Below, in pieces: positions 6,747-16,535 of a stretch of 64,000 nucleotides of DNA; position 1 is the stretch's first letter, and every line of letters begins with the position of its first letter. The translations under genes and the position numbers were made by a program. Source of the stretch: Mesorhizobium plurifarium (GTDB lineage Bacteria; Pseudomonadota; Alphaproteobacteria; Rhizobiales; Rhizobiaceae); assembly GCA_000824785.1 (NCBI GenBank), contig CCNB01000019.1:67163-131162 (forward strand), in the 5' to 3' direction. Below the pieces are notes generated by a model, which saw only the letters and a list, made by a program, of their open reading frames with translations, ran no database searches and was not told the origin of the DNA.

Positions 6747-9700
6747 CACGCAGCCTCGCGCTCGGAGATGCGCGCCACGGGATAAGTGTCGAGCAGCCTG
6801 GCGAGGACGCTGGGCCCGGTTGCGTCGGTCGGCACGAAGAAACGGAGCTTCCACGAAATGATCTCGCTGAACAGGCCGTATGCCCGCAGCCGGTCCCGCA
6901 TGGCCTCGGTGAAGCCGGTCAGCTCCAGTCGTTGGGCGCTCATGACTCGGGCGCGGCGGAGCTGCAGGCCGTCGGCAAGATCGAGGACCGTGGTGCCGTC
7001 CATCAGGGCCGCGAAGGCCTGCTCCGGGGTCAGCGACGCAGCGCCCGTGGTTACGGCGTTCGCCGCCCAGGCGGGAGAAACGCGGCGGCCGATGATGCGC
7101 TCGCCGGCATCGGTCTGGAGCCGGTAGACGCGTGTCGACTCGTTCGGCAGCCGCTTCCAGATCGGCAGAAGCAGGCCAGCGACGATATGGATCGTGCTAT
7201 CGGAGAACTCGGGCACATCGTTCAGTTCGGCCGACCACGCGGCGGCGAAGGCGGCGCGATCGGCTTCCTCCCAATGGCTCTCGCCCATCATGTGCAGCGG
7301 CGCGTAGTGCTGCTCCATCGGCCGGATCAGGCGGACACGACGCTCGAACTCGCCATCGTCGAGCATCATCGACGGTGCGGGAACCTGCACGGCCGCGCGG
7401 CCGGAACGGCCGTTGACCAGGAGCCGTGTCCGTGGATCGGAGAGATGGTCTAGCGCGTCAGCCAAGCGTGTCGGCCGATTGCGCTCGCGGCGCGTGATCG
7501 TGAGCAACCGCGTTTCGGCGCCGGTGCCCGAATGGGTGTGGATCACTTGGGCGTCAGTGACGACGAAGCTCTCGGCCTGCAGCGTCTCGAGGCCGATGTC
7601 ATAGACGCCGCTGCGGATCGCGCCCTCGACCTTGGCGTTCAGGAGCTGCTCGAACGCCGTGAACAACACGCCCTGGAGGTGAATGGTGAGCGCCAGCAGC
7701 CGGTTGAGGAACGTGGTGATCGGCGGCAGCTCGTCCTTGATGCCGTTATCGTCCATGAGCCTGAGGCCGGTGGCGGACTCGAAGCGGTCGAGCGAGCAGC
7801 CCTCGACCTTGCCGCGGACGAGCAGGATGTAGAGCTGCCGAAGCGCATCGCGGGCATAGGGGCTTTCCAGATTGTCCTCGGGCCGGAACAGGCCCTGACC
7901 GCCAGTCTGGCGCTGCCCGCGCGTGATCGCGCCCAACGTGTCGAGCCGGCGCGCGATCGTCGAGAGGAAGCGCTTCTCGGCCTTCACGTTGCTGGCGATC
8001 GGCCGAAAGAGCGGCGGCTGCGCCTGGTTGGTCCGGTTGGTGCGGCCGAGCCCCTGGATTGCCGCATCGGCCTTCCAGCCCGGCTCCAGCAGATAGTGGA
8101 TGCGCAGGCGCTGGTTTCGGGCGGCGAGATCGGCGTGATAGCTGCGCCCCGTGCCACCGGCATCAGAGAAGACGAGGATGCGCTTCTGATCGGCCATGAA
8201 AGCGGCCGCCTCGGCGAGATTGGCCGACGCCGCTCGGTTCTCGACGGCGAGCCGCTCGCCCTTGCGCACCAGGCGGCGCGACCGGCCGGTGACTTCGGCG
8301 ACGACGTCGGTGCCGAAGCGCTGGACAATCTGGTCGAGTGCGCCAGGAACGGGCTCCAGCGAGGCGAGCCGTTCGATCAGCTCATCGCGGCGAGCTATCG
8401 CCTCCCGGCACTCGACCGGCTGGCCGTCGCGATAGACGGGGCGCGACGACAGATTGCCCTCGCTGTCGGAGAACGGCTCGTAGAGCTGCACCGGGAAGGA
8501 ATGGGCGAGATAGTCGAGGACATATTCTCGCGGTGTGATGTCGACGCGCACGTCGTTCCATTCCTCGGTCGGGATCTCGGCCAGGCGCCGCTCCATCAGC
8601 GCTTCGCCGGTTGAGACGATCTGGATCACGGCGGTGTGCCCATCGGCCAGGTCCTGCTCGATCGAGTGGATAAGCGTCGGGGTCTTCATGCTGGTCAGGA
8701 GATGGCCGAAAAAGCGCTGCTTCGCGGACTCGAAGGCCGAGCGTGCGGCCAACTTCGCCTGCCGGTTCAGCGTGCCCCCAGAACCATTAGGGCCGCCGGT
8801 GATGTTGGCGGCCTGCATCGCCGCATCGAGATGATTGTGGATGATGGCGAAGGCGCCGGCATAGGCGTCGTAGATGCGGGTCTGTTCGGGCGTGAGCTGG
8901 TGCTCGACCAGCTCGTATTCGATGCCGTCATAGGAGAGCGACCGGGCTGTGTAGAGGCCGAGCGCCCGCAGATCGCGCGCCAGCACCTCCATGGCCGCGA
9001 CGCCGCCATTCTCGACCGCCTCGATGAACTCGGCGCGATTGGCGAACGGAAAATCGTCGCCGCCCCACAGGCCGAGCCGCTGGGCATAGGCGAGATTGTG
9101 CACGGTCGTCGCGCCGGTCGCCGAGACATAGACCACACGGGCGTTGGGCAGCGCGTGCTGGAGCCGGAGCCCCGCACGACCTTGCTGCGATGGGGCTACA
9201 TCACCCCGTTCTCCCTTGCCACCGCCGGCGTTCTGCATCGCATGTGATTCGTCGAAAATGATTACTCCGTCGAAATCGGAGCCCAACCATTCGACGATCT
9301 GCTTGACCCGCGAAACCTTCTCTCCGCGGCCGTCGGACCGTAGCGTGGCGTAGGTCAGAAATAGGACGCCTTCGTTCAGCCGGATCGCCGTGCCCTGCGG
9401 GAAGCGAGATATCGGCGTGACCAGCAGGCGCTCCATGCCGAGCGCCGACCAGTCTCGTTGCGCGTCCTCCAGCAGCTTGTCCGATTTGGAAATCCAGACG
9501 GCCTTGCGGCGGCCCTGGAGCCAGTTGCGAGGATGATGCCGGCCGACTGGCGGCCCTTGCCGGCGCCCGTGCCGTCGCCGAGCATAAAGCCCTGGCGGAA
9601 GCGGACGGCATTCGCAGCATCACCCGGCGCGGCGGTGATGAGATCGCCGGTCTCGTCGACGATCCATGCGCCGGCGAGATAATCGCCATGGGCCTCGCCG

Positions 9701-11076
9701 GCATAGATGACCGTCTCGAGCTGGGCGTCGGACAGGACGCCGTCGGTGACGATGGCGGCCGGAAGCGTCAGGCGGTAGCTCGGCTTTGGCGGCGCGAGCG
9801 ATGCCATGGCGGCCGATTGCACCAATTTGGTGGGATGGGGCTGCGCGCCCGGGATGCGGATCGACTGGAGCACATAGGGCTCGTAAATCGAGTCCGACAG
9901 GCGGCCATCCTCGGGCGGTGTCCAGTCCACGGTCTCGTAGCCGAGCGGCATGCCTTCGAACTCAGCCGTGCGCCGGACAGGCGCGGCGGCTGCCGGCCGC
10001 GCGAGAAAGCCGCGAACCGTGCGCGGCGCGGCGTCGGGCGTGACCTTGGGCCGCGCGACGGCCATGCGCGGCGCGACGTCCCGCTCAATCCAGGCGAGCA
10101 GCGTCGCGACGTCTGGCGCAGCGCCGGCGGATTCAGGGAAGCGGGTCGCATCTTCGGCCGGCGCCTTGTCGATGACGGTCAGACGCGTCTCGATGGTCGT
10201 GCCGTGCTTGGCATAGACCGAGCCCGCGATCGCCGCGGTGAACAAGACGCGGCCGCGCTCCTGCAGTCGGACGAAGTGGTCGCGCCAGGCCGGCAGTTCG
10301 GGCGAAAAGTTCGCGCCGGTGATCGCCACCAGCCGGCCGCCTGGAGCAAGCCGCGCCATCGCCGAGGCGATGTGGCGATAGGCAGCGTCCGCTACGCGTC
10401 CGGAGACGTTCGCCATGGCCGAGAACGGCGGGTTCATGATGACGACGCTGGGGATGGCGGCCCGTTCAAGATGATCATCGATCTGGGCGGCGTCGAAGCG
10501 CGTGACGGAAACGTCCGGAAAGAGAGAGGCGAGCAGATCGGCGCGGGTCTCGGCCAGTTCATTGAGAATGAGACTGGAGCCGGCGATCTCCGCTAGGACC
10601 GCGAGCAGACCCGTGCCGGCCGAGGGCTCCAGCACCCGGTCGGCAGGTGTGGGCGATGCTGCGGTCAAGGCCGCGAGACCGAGCGGCGTCGGCGTCGAGA
10701 ACTGCTGGAAGGCCTGCGCCTCTTCGGACCGGCGCGTGTGGGTCGGCAGCAGGCCGGCGATCTTGGTCAGCGCGGCGAGCCGTGCAGCCGGCGAAGCGGC
10801 TTTGCGGAAAAGCGGCTTTCCGTATTTGCGCAAGAACAGCACGGTCGCCGCCTCGCAGGCGTCGTAGCCCGTTTTCCAATCCCAGGCGCCGCTGGCGTCG
10901 GACGCGCCAAATGAGGCCTCCATCGCGCCGCGCAATACGGCTGCCTCAATGCGGTGGCCGCGTTCGAGATGGGGAACAAGCCGCAAGGCCGCGGCATGGA
11001 TGGCAGCAGTTCGGTTGCAAGCTGTGGAGGCGGATAATGCAGGATTGGCGGCGGTGGTGGGAAGCAAAACGTTCAT
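6746..11076 (-). pseudogene. Strawberry-notch-like methylase/helicase gene with a frameshift
   Basis: One gene of about 1,443 codons is split over two frames. The upstream frame (from ATG 11076) encodes a SAM-methyltransferase-like domain (E-P-S-A-G-T-G-L-L-A, then N-P-P-F-S), a linker, and the Walker-A-like G-D-G-T-G-A-G-K-G-R-Q about residue 500. The downstream frame, to the stop at 6746, continues the same family without a gap: N-W-L-Q-G-R-R-K-A-V-W-I-S-K-S-D-K-L, then I-F-D-E-S-H-A-M-Q-N-A-G-G (DExH box), F-S-D-A-G-G-T-G-R-S-Y-H-A-D and G-L-G-R-T-N-R-T-N-Q-A-Q (helicase motif VI). The frames join near 9527, where I-L-[D]-N-W-L needs one more base. Either this is a real one-base deletion or a sequencing error. 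Full-length relatives are large DNA-acting proteins of plasmids and integrative elements. The start follows GAGG. Confidence 0.85.
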
Positions 11077-11240
11077 CGGGAAGACCTCGGAGAGCGACAG
11101 TGACAAAGCCCGCCAGCTCTCTCTGACCGCACGGGCTCAACCCGCCGCGGCGGAACTTTCACTCTGGGTCTTTCCACCAATGAAATGCCCGGCGCTCTTG
11201 CGAGCGCCGGGCGATCAGGGTCTAGAGTCCGGAGAAATGC

Positions 11241-13370
11241 CTACTCGGCAGCGTCGAGCTGCTGTTCGCCTTCGCCCTCAGCTAATCCATCTTGTTCGTC
11301 GCTCGCGAGGAATGCGGGCAGCGGCTCGCCGCCGTCATCCGAGTTGGCGGCGGCGGCCCCAATATCGAGATGTGCAAGCCGCAGTGGCTCGGGAAGCCAC
11401 CCGCTATCCGCAAGCAGTCGTTCCGCCTCCTTGGCCATGTCGCTTTTCTTGAGGTGATCGATCAGCTGGGCTGCGTGCTCCCCCTCGCCTTCCCGAACGG
11501 CCTCAAGGATACGAGCCTTGGTGACGCGCCCGAGATAATTGCCGACCGTCGGCCGCCAACCGGCCTCGACCATGTCCAATCCTAGAATGCGGGCAAGGTG
11601 GTCGGCTTCCGCCAGGCGCTGCTCGACGCCATGCGCTGAGATGGCGCCGTTGCGCGAGCGATCGGCCCGTTCGTAAAGGGCATTCACGCCAAAGGATACG
11701 CAGTGGGCGAACAGTTCAGCCCGTTCGCTATCGGTGAGAGCCGCAAGCGCGTCCCAAAGGTGAGCCTCGTCGTCTGCAAGACGTGCTTCCCAGGCCTTGT
11801 GCCGGGCTTCGATCGACCGGGCATAAGGCGTGTCGCGAAGCTCGGCAGACTGCGCCGACAAGACCGTGCCGCGTACCGAGACCTCCATCGCGACACCTTG
11901 GGAGCTGTGGCGGAAGAACGCGTCGCGGACGAGCTTGTGAAGCACGGCAAGGAACGCCGTCGCCGGATTGGTAGCGAGTTTATCCCGCAACGCCAAGGTG
12001 CGCTCGGCGGTCAGCTCCATGATCAACCGATCGGGCAATGGCTTGATGGCATCCTCGTCATCATCCTCCGGCTCGGTCGACTGGGCACCGAGGGTGACTA
12101 TTGACCGCTGTACCGAGCCCGTGGTCGCCGCATCGTCGGATCCAGCGACGCCAGGCTCGCTGTCGGTCTCGGGCGCATCGCGAGCTTCGTCTTCGGGCTT
12201 CACATAGCCACGCTCGACGAGGAGCGACCCGTCCGCGTCCACGCTGATGAACACGCCGGCGCGCGCCTTGTCCGCCGGATCGAAGACGACGGGACGCGCC
12301 TGCAGCGTTTCGATGGCGGTTTCAAGTTCGCCGAACCGCTGATCGACCTCGTCCGGCAACTCGTCGGCTTCCTCATATTCAGCTTGCAGCTTATCGAACT
12401 CATCCCGCAGCGCATCGAGCGTTGCCTGCTCCTCCTTGGACAGGTCGACGGGCATGCCTTCGAGTTCACGCAAGCCGTTCGCCGCGCCATAGGGAAAACT
12501 CACCGCGACGTCGATCCATTTCCAGCCCTCATTGGCGATTTCGTCGGCGATCGTCTTAAGTTTCTCGGCAACGAGGCGATCAAGAAGTGGTACGTCCTGC
12601 AGCCACCCGCCATCATCGGACTGGAAGAGATCGCGCAGTACCTCGCCGCCCGCCGCCTCGTACGCGTCGAGACCCACGAAGACCGCCCGCTTGTCCGAAG
12701 CGCGCACTGTGTTCTCGGTCAACATGCGGCGGATCTGATATGGTTCCTTCGACCAGCTGTTCCGGACCGCTTCCCAGACCTGTTCCTGTCGAGCGTGGTC
12801 GTTGCTGACTGAGAACGCCTCGAGCTGGGCGACCGTCATGCCGTCGTCAGCATAGATGTCGAGGAGCTCTGGCGACACAGCGGTGAGCTTGAGGCGTTGC
12901 TTGACGATGTTGACCGAGATGAAGAAGGCGGACGCGATCTCCTCCTCCGACATGCCCTTTTCACGCAGCTCCTTGAACGCTTGAAACTGATCGAGAGGAT
13001 GAAGCGGAGCGTGCTCGATATTCTCGGCAAGCGAGACCTCCTCGGCGAGCACCGAGCTTGACGCATTGCCGACGACGCAGGGAACCGGTGCGGTCTTGGC
13101 AAGCCGCTTCTGCTTCACAAGCATTTCAAGCGCACGATAGCGGCGGCCGCCAGCCGGTATCTCGAACATGCCGGTCTCGTTGCCATCGGCGCCGAGAACG
13201 GGACGGACATGAATGCTTTGAATCAGGCCTCGGCGGGCGATCGAGGCAGCGAGGTCTTCGATTGAGACGCCGGCTTTGATGCGCCGGACGTTGGTCTGGG
13301 CAAGCACCAGCTTGTTGAAAGGAATGTCGCGCGCGGACGACAAGGTGATCTTCTGAACGGCAGTGGTCAT
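11241..13370 (-). CDS. ParB/RepB/Spo0J-like protein of a mobile element
   Basis: A 709-residue protein. The ParB N-terminal nuclease-like fold spans about 15-135 and contains R-R-G-L-I-Q-S, G-G-R-R-Y-R-A-L-E (74-82; the arginine patch that binds CTP in ParB proteins) and L-A-E-N-I-E-H-A-P-L-H-P-L-D-Q. A helix-turn-helix follows (about 140-165, E-E-E-I-A-S-A-F-F-I-S). The rest is a long acidic, mainly helical region. It is much longer than chromosomal ParB (about 300 residues) and has no ParA neighbour, as is usual for the ParB-like proteins of rhizobial integrative elements, where partition or transfer regulation is presumed. The ATG at 13370 follows GGAG. Its leader shares a 19-base block with that of ardC and can fold into a 9-bp stem. 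Confidence 0.88.
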   Translation of the reverse strand: MTTAVQKITLSSARDIPFNKLVLAQTNVRRIKAGVSIEDLAASIARRGLIQSIHVRPVLGADGNETGMFEIPAGGRRYRALEMLVKQKRLAKTAPVPCVVGNASSSVLAEEVSLAENIEHAPLHPLDQFQAFKELREKGMSEEEIASAFFISVNIVKQRLKLTAVSPELLDIYADDGMTVAQLEAFSVSNDHARQEQVWEAVRNSWSKEPYQIRRMLTENTVRASDKRAVFVGLDAYEAAGGEVLRDLFQSDDGGWLQDVPLLDRLVAEKLKTIADEIANEGWKWIDVAVSFPYGAANGLRELEGMPVDLSKEEQATLDALRDEFDKLQAEYEEADELPDEVDQRFGELETAIETLQARPVVFDPADKARAGVFISVDADGSLLVERGYVKPEDEARDAPETDSEPGVAGSDDAATTGSVQRSIVTLGAQSTEPEDDDEDAIKPLPDRLIMELTAERTLALRDKLATNPATAFLAVLHKLVRDAFFRHSSQGVAMEVSVRGTVLSAQSAELRDTPYARSIEARHKAWEARLADDEAHLWDALAALTDSERAELFAHCVSFGVNALYERADRSRNGAISAHGVEQRLAEADHLARILGLDMVEAGWRPTVGNYLGRVTKARILEAVREGEGEHAAQLIDHLKKSDMAKEAERLLADSGWLPEPLRLAHLDIGAAAANSDDGGEPLPAFLASDEQDGLAEGEGEQQLDAAE

Positions 13371-13430
13371 CTGGCTTCTCCGCGACGGGCGCCGAGAGCC
13401 TCTCTCTCAGTCCTGAACCCGTCGCGAAAA
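13371..13430 (-). promoter_or_regulatory. Structured 5' leader of the parB-like gene
   Basis: CGCGACGGG at 13381-13389 pairs perfectly with CCCGTCGCG at 13418-13426, enclosing a 28-base loop that can form a small inner stem (GAGAG/CTCTC). In the transcript, the 3' arm of the stem runs directly into the GGAG ribosome site. Bases 13376-13394 are identical to 14490-14508 in the ardC leader. Occlusion of the ribosome site, protein binding or RNA binding are all possible. Confidence 0.55.
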
Positions 13431-14483
13431 CCCACTCAAATCTCTCCCTCTCCCTCCATCGGGATCTCGGGCACCGCAGCCCATCAGCGGCGCCCCGCCG
13501 AATCCGTTCACCCTCAGGATGCTTTTAGCCGCCAGCGCAGCCTCGGCATAAGCCGAGATCGGGATGCCGATGTCCTCAGGCAAATGGCTTAGGAGCCAGT
13601 CGGTAGCTTTGCTGGCTTGGCTGGCCGCCCGCACGATGGCCCGATTGTCCTCTCGTAAAACCTCCAGCCAGGATCCGATGTAGTCGGCATGCCGTACTGT
13701 AGGGTAGATACCGAGCGCCGCGCAGGCGAAAGCCGCGCTGATCTCGGCCACCAGTTCCTCGAATGCGTATTTCTTGGTGCCGAAAGAACCCGAAAGATCA
13801 CGAGCAAGCCGTGTTGCATGGCCGGTTGCATGACCAAGTTCGTGGAGGGCCGTACGATGCCAGTTGATCGGCTCGAAGAAGGCTTGCGGCGGCGGCACCT
13901 GAACATAGTCGTGGTTTGGCATGTAACAGGCTCTGTCTCCGCCAATGCGAAAGTCGATGCCGGCGGCGTCGATTAGCGCCTTGACCAGCGGCTCGATCAA
14001 GCGCTGATCCGGCAGCGGCGGCTGAATGGCGGTTTCTTCAGGCAAATTCTCGCATTGCTGGACATTGAAGACCGTGAAGCGCTTGAGGAACGGGATCGCT
14101 CGGGCATCCTCGCCAGCTTTCCTGGCACGCTTTTTCTCGTCGTCGGGAACAAAGCGGTCGGCATAGACAACAGTTGTTCCGTGCTCACCCTTCCGGATAT
14201 TTCCACCGAGCGAGGTGGCCTGCCGAAAGGTCAGCCAACTTTGCGTTGGAAACCCATGTTCGACCACGGAGCCCCAGAGGATAAGCACGTTGATCCCGCT
14301 ATAGGGTCTGCCGGTGGAGGCATTTTTCGGCATCGAGAACGGCGCCTTTGCAGCGGCTGTCCCCCAGGGCTGGACCCACGGAAAGCGACCCGCCTCCAAC
14401 TCGGCGATGATCTTGTTGGTGATATCGTCATAGAGGTTGGTACGATCGGCAACGGCCCGGGCTCGAGTGTTTCCATAAAACAT
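13407..14483 (-). CDS. ardC: ArdC-like antirestriction/zincin protein
   Basis: A 358-residue protein. The N-terminal ArdC single-strand DNA-binding domain (about 10-145) contains L-Y-D-D-I-T-N-K-I-I-A-E-L-E-A-G, W-V-Q-P-W, N-A-S-T-G-R-P-Y-S-G-I-N and G-G-N-I-R-K-G-E-H-G-T. The C-terminal zincin-like metallopeptidase domain has H-E-L-G-H at 214-218 and F-E-E-L-V-A-E-I-S-A-A-F. ArdC proteins protect incoming single-stranded DNA from restriction during conjugation. The last 30 or so residues look like run-on sequence and overlap the parB leader. The ATG at 14483 follows GGAGAAACCGCG; an earlier ATG at 14531 lies inside the leader repeat. Confidence 0.88.
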   Translation of the reverse strand: MFYGNTRARAVADRTNLYDDITNKIIAELEAGRFPWVQPWGTAAAKAPFSMPKNASTGRPYSGINVLILWGSVVEHGFPTQSWLTFRQATSLGGNIRKGEHGTTVVYADRFVPDDEKKRARKAGEDARAIPFLKRFTVFNVQQCENLPEETAIQPPLPDQRLIEPLVKALIDAAGIDFRIGGDRACYMPNHDYVQVPPPQAFFEPINWHRTALHELGHATGHATRLARDLSGSFGTKKYAFEELVAEISAAFACAALGIYPTVRHADYIGSWLEVLREDNRAIVRAASQASKATDWLLSHLPEDIGIPISAYAEAALAAKSILRVNGFGGAPLMGCGARDPDGGRGRDLSGFSRRVQD

Positions 14484-14545
14484 CGCGGTTTCTCCGCGAC
14501 GGGCGCCGCAGGACTCTCCTCTGGCTCTCAACCCGTCATGGAAAC
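14484..14545 (-). promoter_or_regulatory. Structured 5' leader of ardC
   Basis: GACGGG at 14498-14503 pairs with CCCGTC at 14532-14537. The block 14490-14508 is identical to the parB leader, and the 3' arm again abuts the GGAG ribosome site. The loop sequence differs but is again AG-rich in the transcript. Confidence 0.5.
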
Positions 14546-14565
14546 CCGTTCCTTCTCTGACTTTC

Positions 14566-14596
14566 GTCGGGAGAAAGGCCGCGCCTCTCTCCCGAC
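14566..14596 (-). repeat. Hairpin upstream of the ardC leader
   Basis: A perfect 9-bp stem (GTCGGGAGA at 14566-14574, complement at 14588-14596) with a 13-base loop lies 20-30 bases beyond the ardC leader structure. It could be a terminator protecting the block, part of a larger leader, or an operator. Confidence 0.45.
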
Positions 14597-14794
14597 CTCA
14601 GCAAAGGCGTACAAGGCGCAAGCACCGAAATGTCCGCCAGCGGGACCAAGTCAGTTCGGTGCTGGAGAAAGTTCGTGGCCATGAGACCGGTTCAACAGGG
14701 CAGCCGTAGGAGCATCAGCATAGCGCCGTCGTCAGGCGGGATGCGGGACCGACAGCCCCCGGCGAAGGGCGCCGTGTAAATCACTGATTCTGAC

Positions 14795-15394
14795 ATGCAT
14801 GTCTCGATCCGAAGAAAAGTCTTCTGGATCAACTTGGCTCTCGCCGAACTGGCGGACGAGCCGTTGGAGAGCTATGCCGCCACCGATCAGGCCACTGTCA
14901 GCTTTGCGGCGAACTGGAAGATCTACACCGACAATTTCGTCGAAGGCTACCACATCCCCGGCACGCATCCCTCGTTCTACGCTGCCATCGACTTCGAAGC
15001 TTTCCAGACCACCGCCCATCCCGGTTATGTCCGGATGACCGCACCGCCAAAAGACGGTCTGTTCTATCGCGGCAAATGGCTTTGGATGTGGCCGAACTGG
15101 ACGCTGTCGCTTTTCGATGGCGGCATGAACGTCAGCCGGATCAACCCGACCTCACCGCATCACACAGACCAGCACTACCATTTCTTCTTTGCCGACACCT
15201 CTGCGGAAGCGTCCGAGAGCAGGGCGAAATCCGTGCAAGGCACCCTGGCCGTGGTACGCGAGGACTACACCATCTGCGCCGATACGCACCGCAACTATGC
15301 CGCGGGGGCCTATAGCTCCGGCCCGCTTTCGGGGCGGCATGAGCGAGGAGTGCAGTATTTCCAAGAACGAGTCGCTGCGGCACTAGGGCTGTGA
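14795..15394 (+). pseudogene. Rieske oxygenase alpha subunit, truncated (catalytic half only)
   Basis: The 199 codons match only the C-terminal catalytic domain of a Rieske non-heme iron oxygenase: N-W-K-I-Y-T-D-N-F-V-E-G-Y-H-I-P-G-T-H-P provides the two iron-binding His, and a later E-D-Y-T-I-C-A-D-T region completes the fold. The N-terminal Rieske [2Fe-2S] domain (C-x-H ... C-x2-H, about 150-180 residues) is absent; upstream bases encode nothing like it and instead lead into the mobile-element block. Without its Rieske centre the enzyme could not accept electrons, so I treat it as a remnant, perhaps cut by insertion of that block. The ATG at 14795 is only the first in-frame Met and has no ribosome site. 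A terminator follows at 15519. Confidence 0.75.
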
Positions 15395-15518
15395 CCGCCC
15401 CTGGCCTCCTTGTCGGCCGGATAGTCGACGGTGCCGCCGGAGGCCGTCGGGTTTGTCGGTCCACCTCGGAAGCTCGTTGACGGAATTCGACTGTCTCTTC
15501 TTGCTTTATTTCCCACCT

Positions 15519-15547
15519 GCCCGGCTGCTTGGGTGGCCGGGCTTTTT
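15519..15547. terminator. Rho-independent terminator
   Basis: The stem GCCCGGC (15519-15525) pairs with GCCGGGC (15536-15542) across a 10-base loop and is followed by TTTTT at 15543-15547. It would end plus-strand transcription from the oxygenase remnant, facing the small gene at 15572-15853. Confidence 0.7.
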
Positions 15548-15571
15548 CGCCACTCCCGCACGCGCCCCGAG

Positions 15572-15853
15572 CTATTCCTTGTGAGGAACTATATACCTGA
15601 TAGCACTCCCGCCGCGTGTAACTACCACCGCTGTATAGCCTGCTGGCAGGGCGTTCGTGACCGTCGGATCCACCAACTGGCAACGTCCGATCATTCTTCG
15701 GTCGGGGGAGCCGGCGAGTTCGGACGCTAACGCGCTGCGGCACTCTCTTAAAGACGCGAAAGTCGCGTTCGCGGTGTCGACGGGCTTACAGATGGACGCA
15801 TCACCCGGGCTGCATGAAAGCAAGACCATTACCGCAGCTGTGGCCGCGTCCAT
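15572..15853 (-). CDS. Small exported protein of unknown function
   Basis: The product has 93 residues. A hydrophobic Ala/Val/Met/Leu start suggests a short signal peptide. The body has an S-I-C-K-P-V segment, L-R-E-C-R-S-A-L and R-C-Q-L-V-D-P-T (three Cys that could form disulfides outside the cytoplasm) and ends Y-T-A-V-V-V-T-R-G-G. I have seen similar small proteins in Mesorhizobium genomes but know no function. The ATG at 15853 follows AAGGGAG, a strong ribosome site. Confidence 0.65.
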   Translation of the reverse strand: MDAATAAVMVLLSCSPGDASICKPVDTANATFASLRECRSALASELAGSPDRRMIGRCQLVDPTVTNALPAGYTAVVVTRGGSAIRYIVPHKE

Positions 15854-16217
15854 TCGAAACTCCCTTTGTTGGAGGTCTCAACGCCGGCAAAACCGCTTTG
15901 TTTCATATTTGCTAAAATACATCATAGCCCTGACCCCCGGCTTCCGGGCCTTTCTGCTCGGCTGCGGTCAACGCGATGGCCTTCCGACACCTGTTTCAAA
16001 CAATGAGCAGGAATGTTGGGCCATACGCCTTGGCGCGATTCTGCCATTTCAGGATTCGGGCTGGGCTGAACGTGGGCCGAGATTCTTTTGGCCGCTACAT
16101 CAAATGCAATAGACGATCTGGGCAGGAGCCGCCAAGGTGCGCAGGTCAGCGGCTATGTTGTGGGCTCCGCTGCTTGAGAGCGACGAACGCACTCTCGCCC
16201 CCCACGGGAACAGAGAG
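15854..16217. other. Intergenic region, no gene seen
   Basis: This is the upstream region of two divergent small genes. It includes an AT-rich stretch around 15895-15930, the most promoter-like part, but no confident -35/-10 pair. I found no repeat or RNA gene. Confidence 0.4.
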
Positions 16218-16439
16218 ATGCAACGACACCTGCCACCCAATGCCTTTTACCCAGAAGACCTCGACGTGCTGAAGCGCGTGTTTGACGTTCTGTGCCGTGA
16301 GCGCGGTTGCCAGCCGGGTTCCCCGGACGCTGAAGCTACCGCCGTGCTACTGGTCAACATGTTCCAGGGCGGCCGGAGAACCGAAGAAGAGTTGCTTGAG
16401 GCGGTTCAGACCACGCAGGCGTATCGCCAGGCGAGTTAG
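16218..16439 (+). CDS. Small uncharacterised protein (73 residues)
   Basis: The protein (M-Q-R-H-L-P-P-N-A-F-Y-P-E-D-L-D-V-L-K-R-V-F-D) is helical and resembles a family of 60-80 residue proteins common in rhizobia with the pattern Y-P-E-D-x2-x-L-x-R-V-F-D-x-L-C and a C-terminal L-x-N-x-F-Q-x-G helix. The function is unknown. The frame continues upstream to 16137, but family likeness begins at the ATG at 16218, which has only a weak purine-rich ribosome site. Confidence 0.6.
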   Translation: MQRHLPPNAFYPEDLDVLKRVFDVLCRERGCQPGSPDAEATAVLLVNMFQGGRRTEEELLEAVQTTQAYRQAS

Positions 16440-16535
16440 GGCATACCCGCTTGGCTACTTCCCGCCGCTCCACCGTCCAATCGAGGAGATACCGATCTTC
16501 CAAGCGCCCCCCGGCGAGCCGGTGCGGTTTGTAAG

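Noticed and set aside
7532..8614. Long plus-strand open frame of 360 codons
   Set aside because: It lies antisense to the helicase part of the strawberry-notch-like gene, has no family likeness, and the high GC content makes such antisense frames common.
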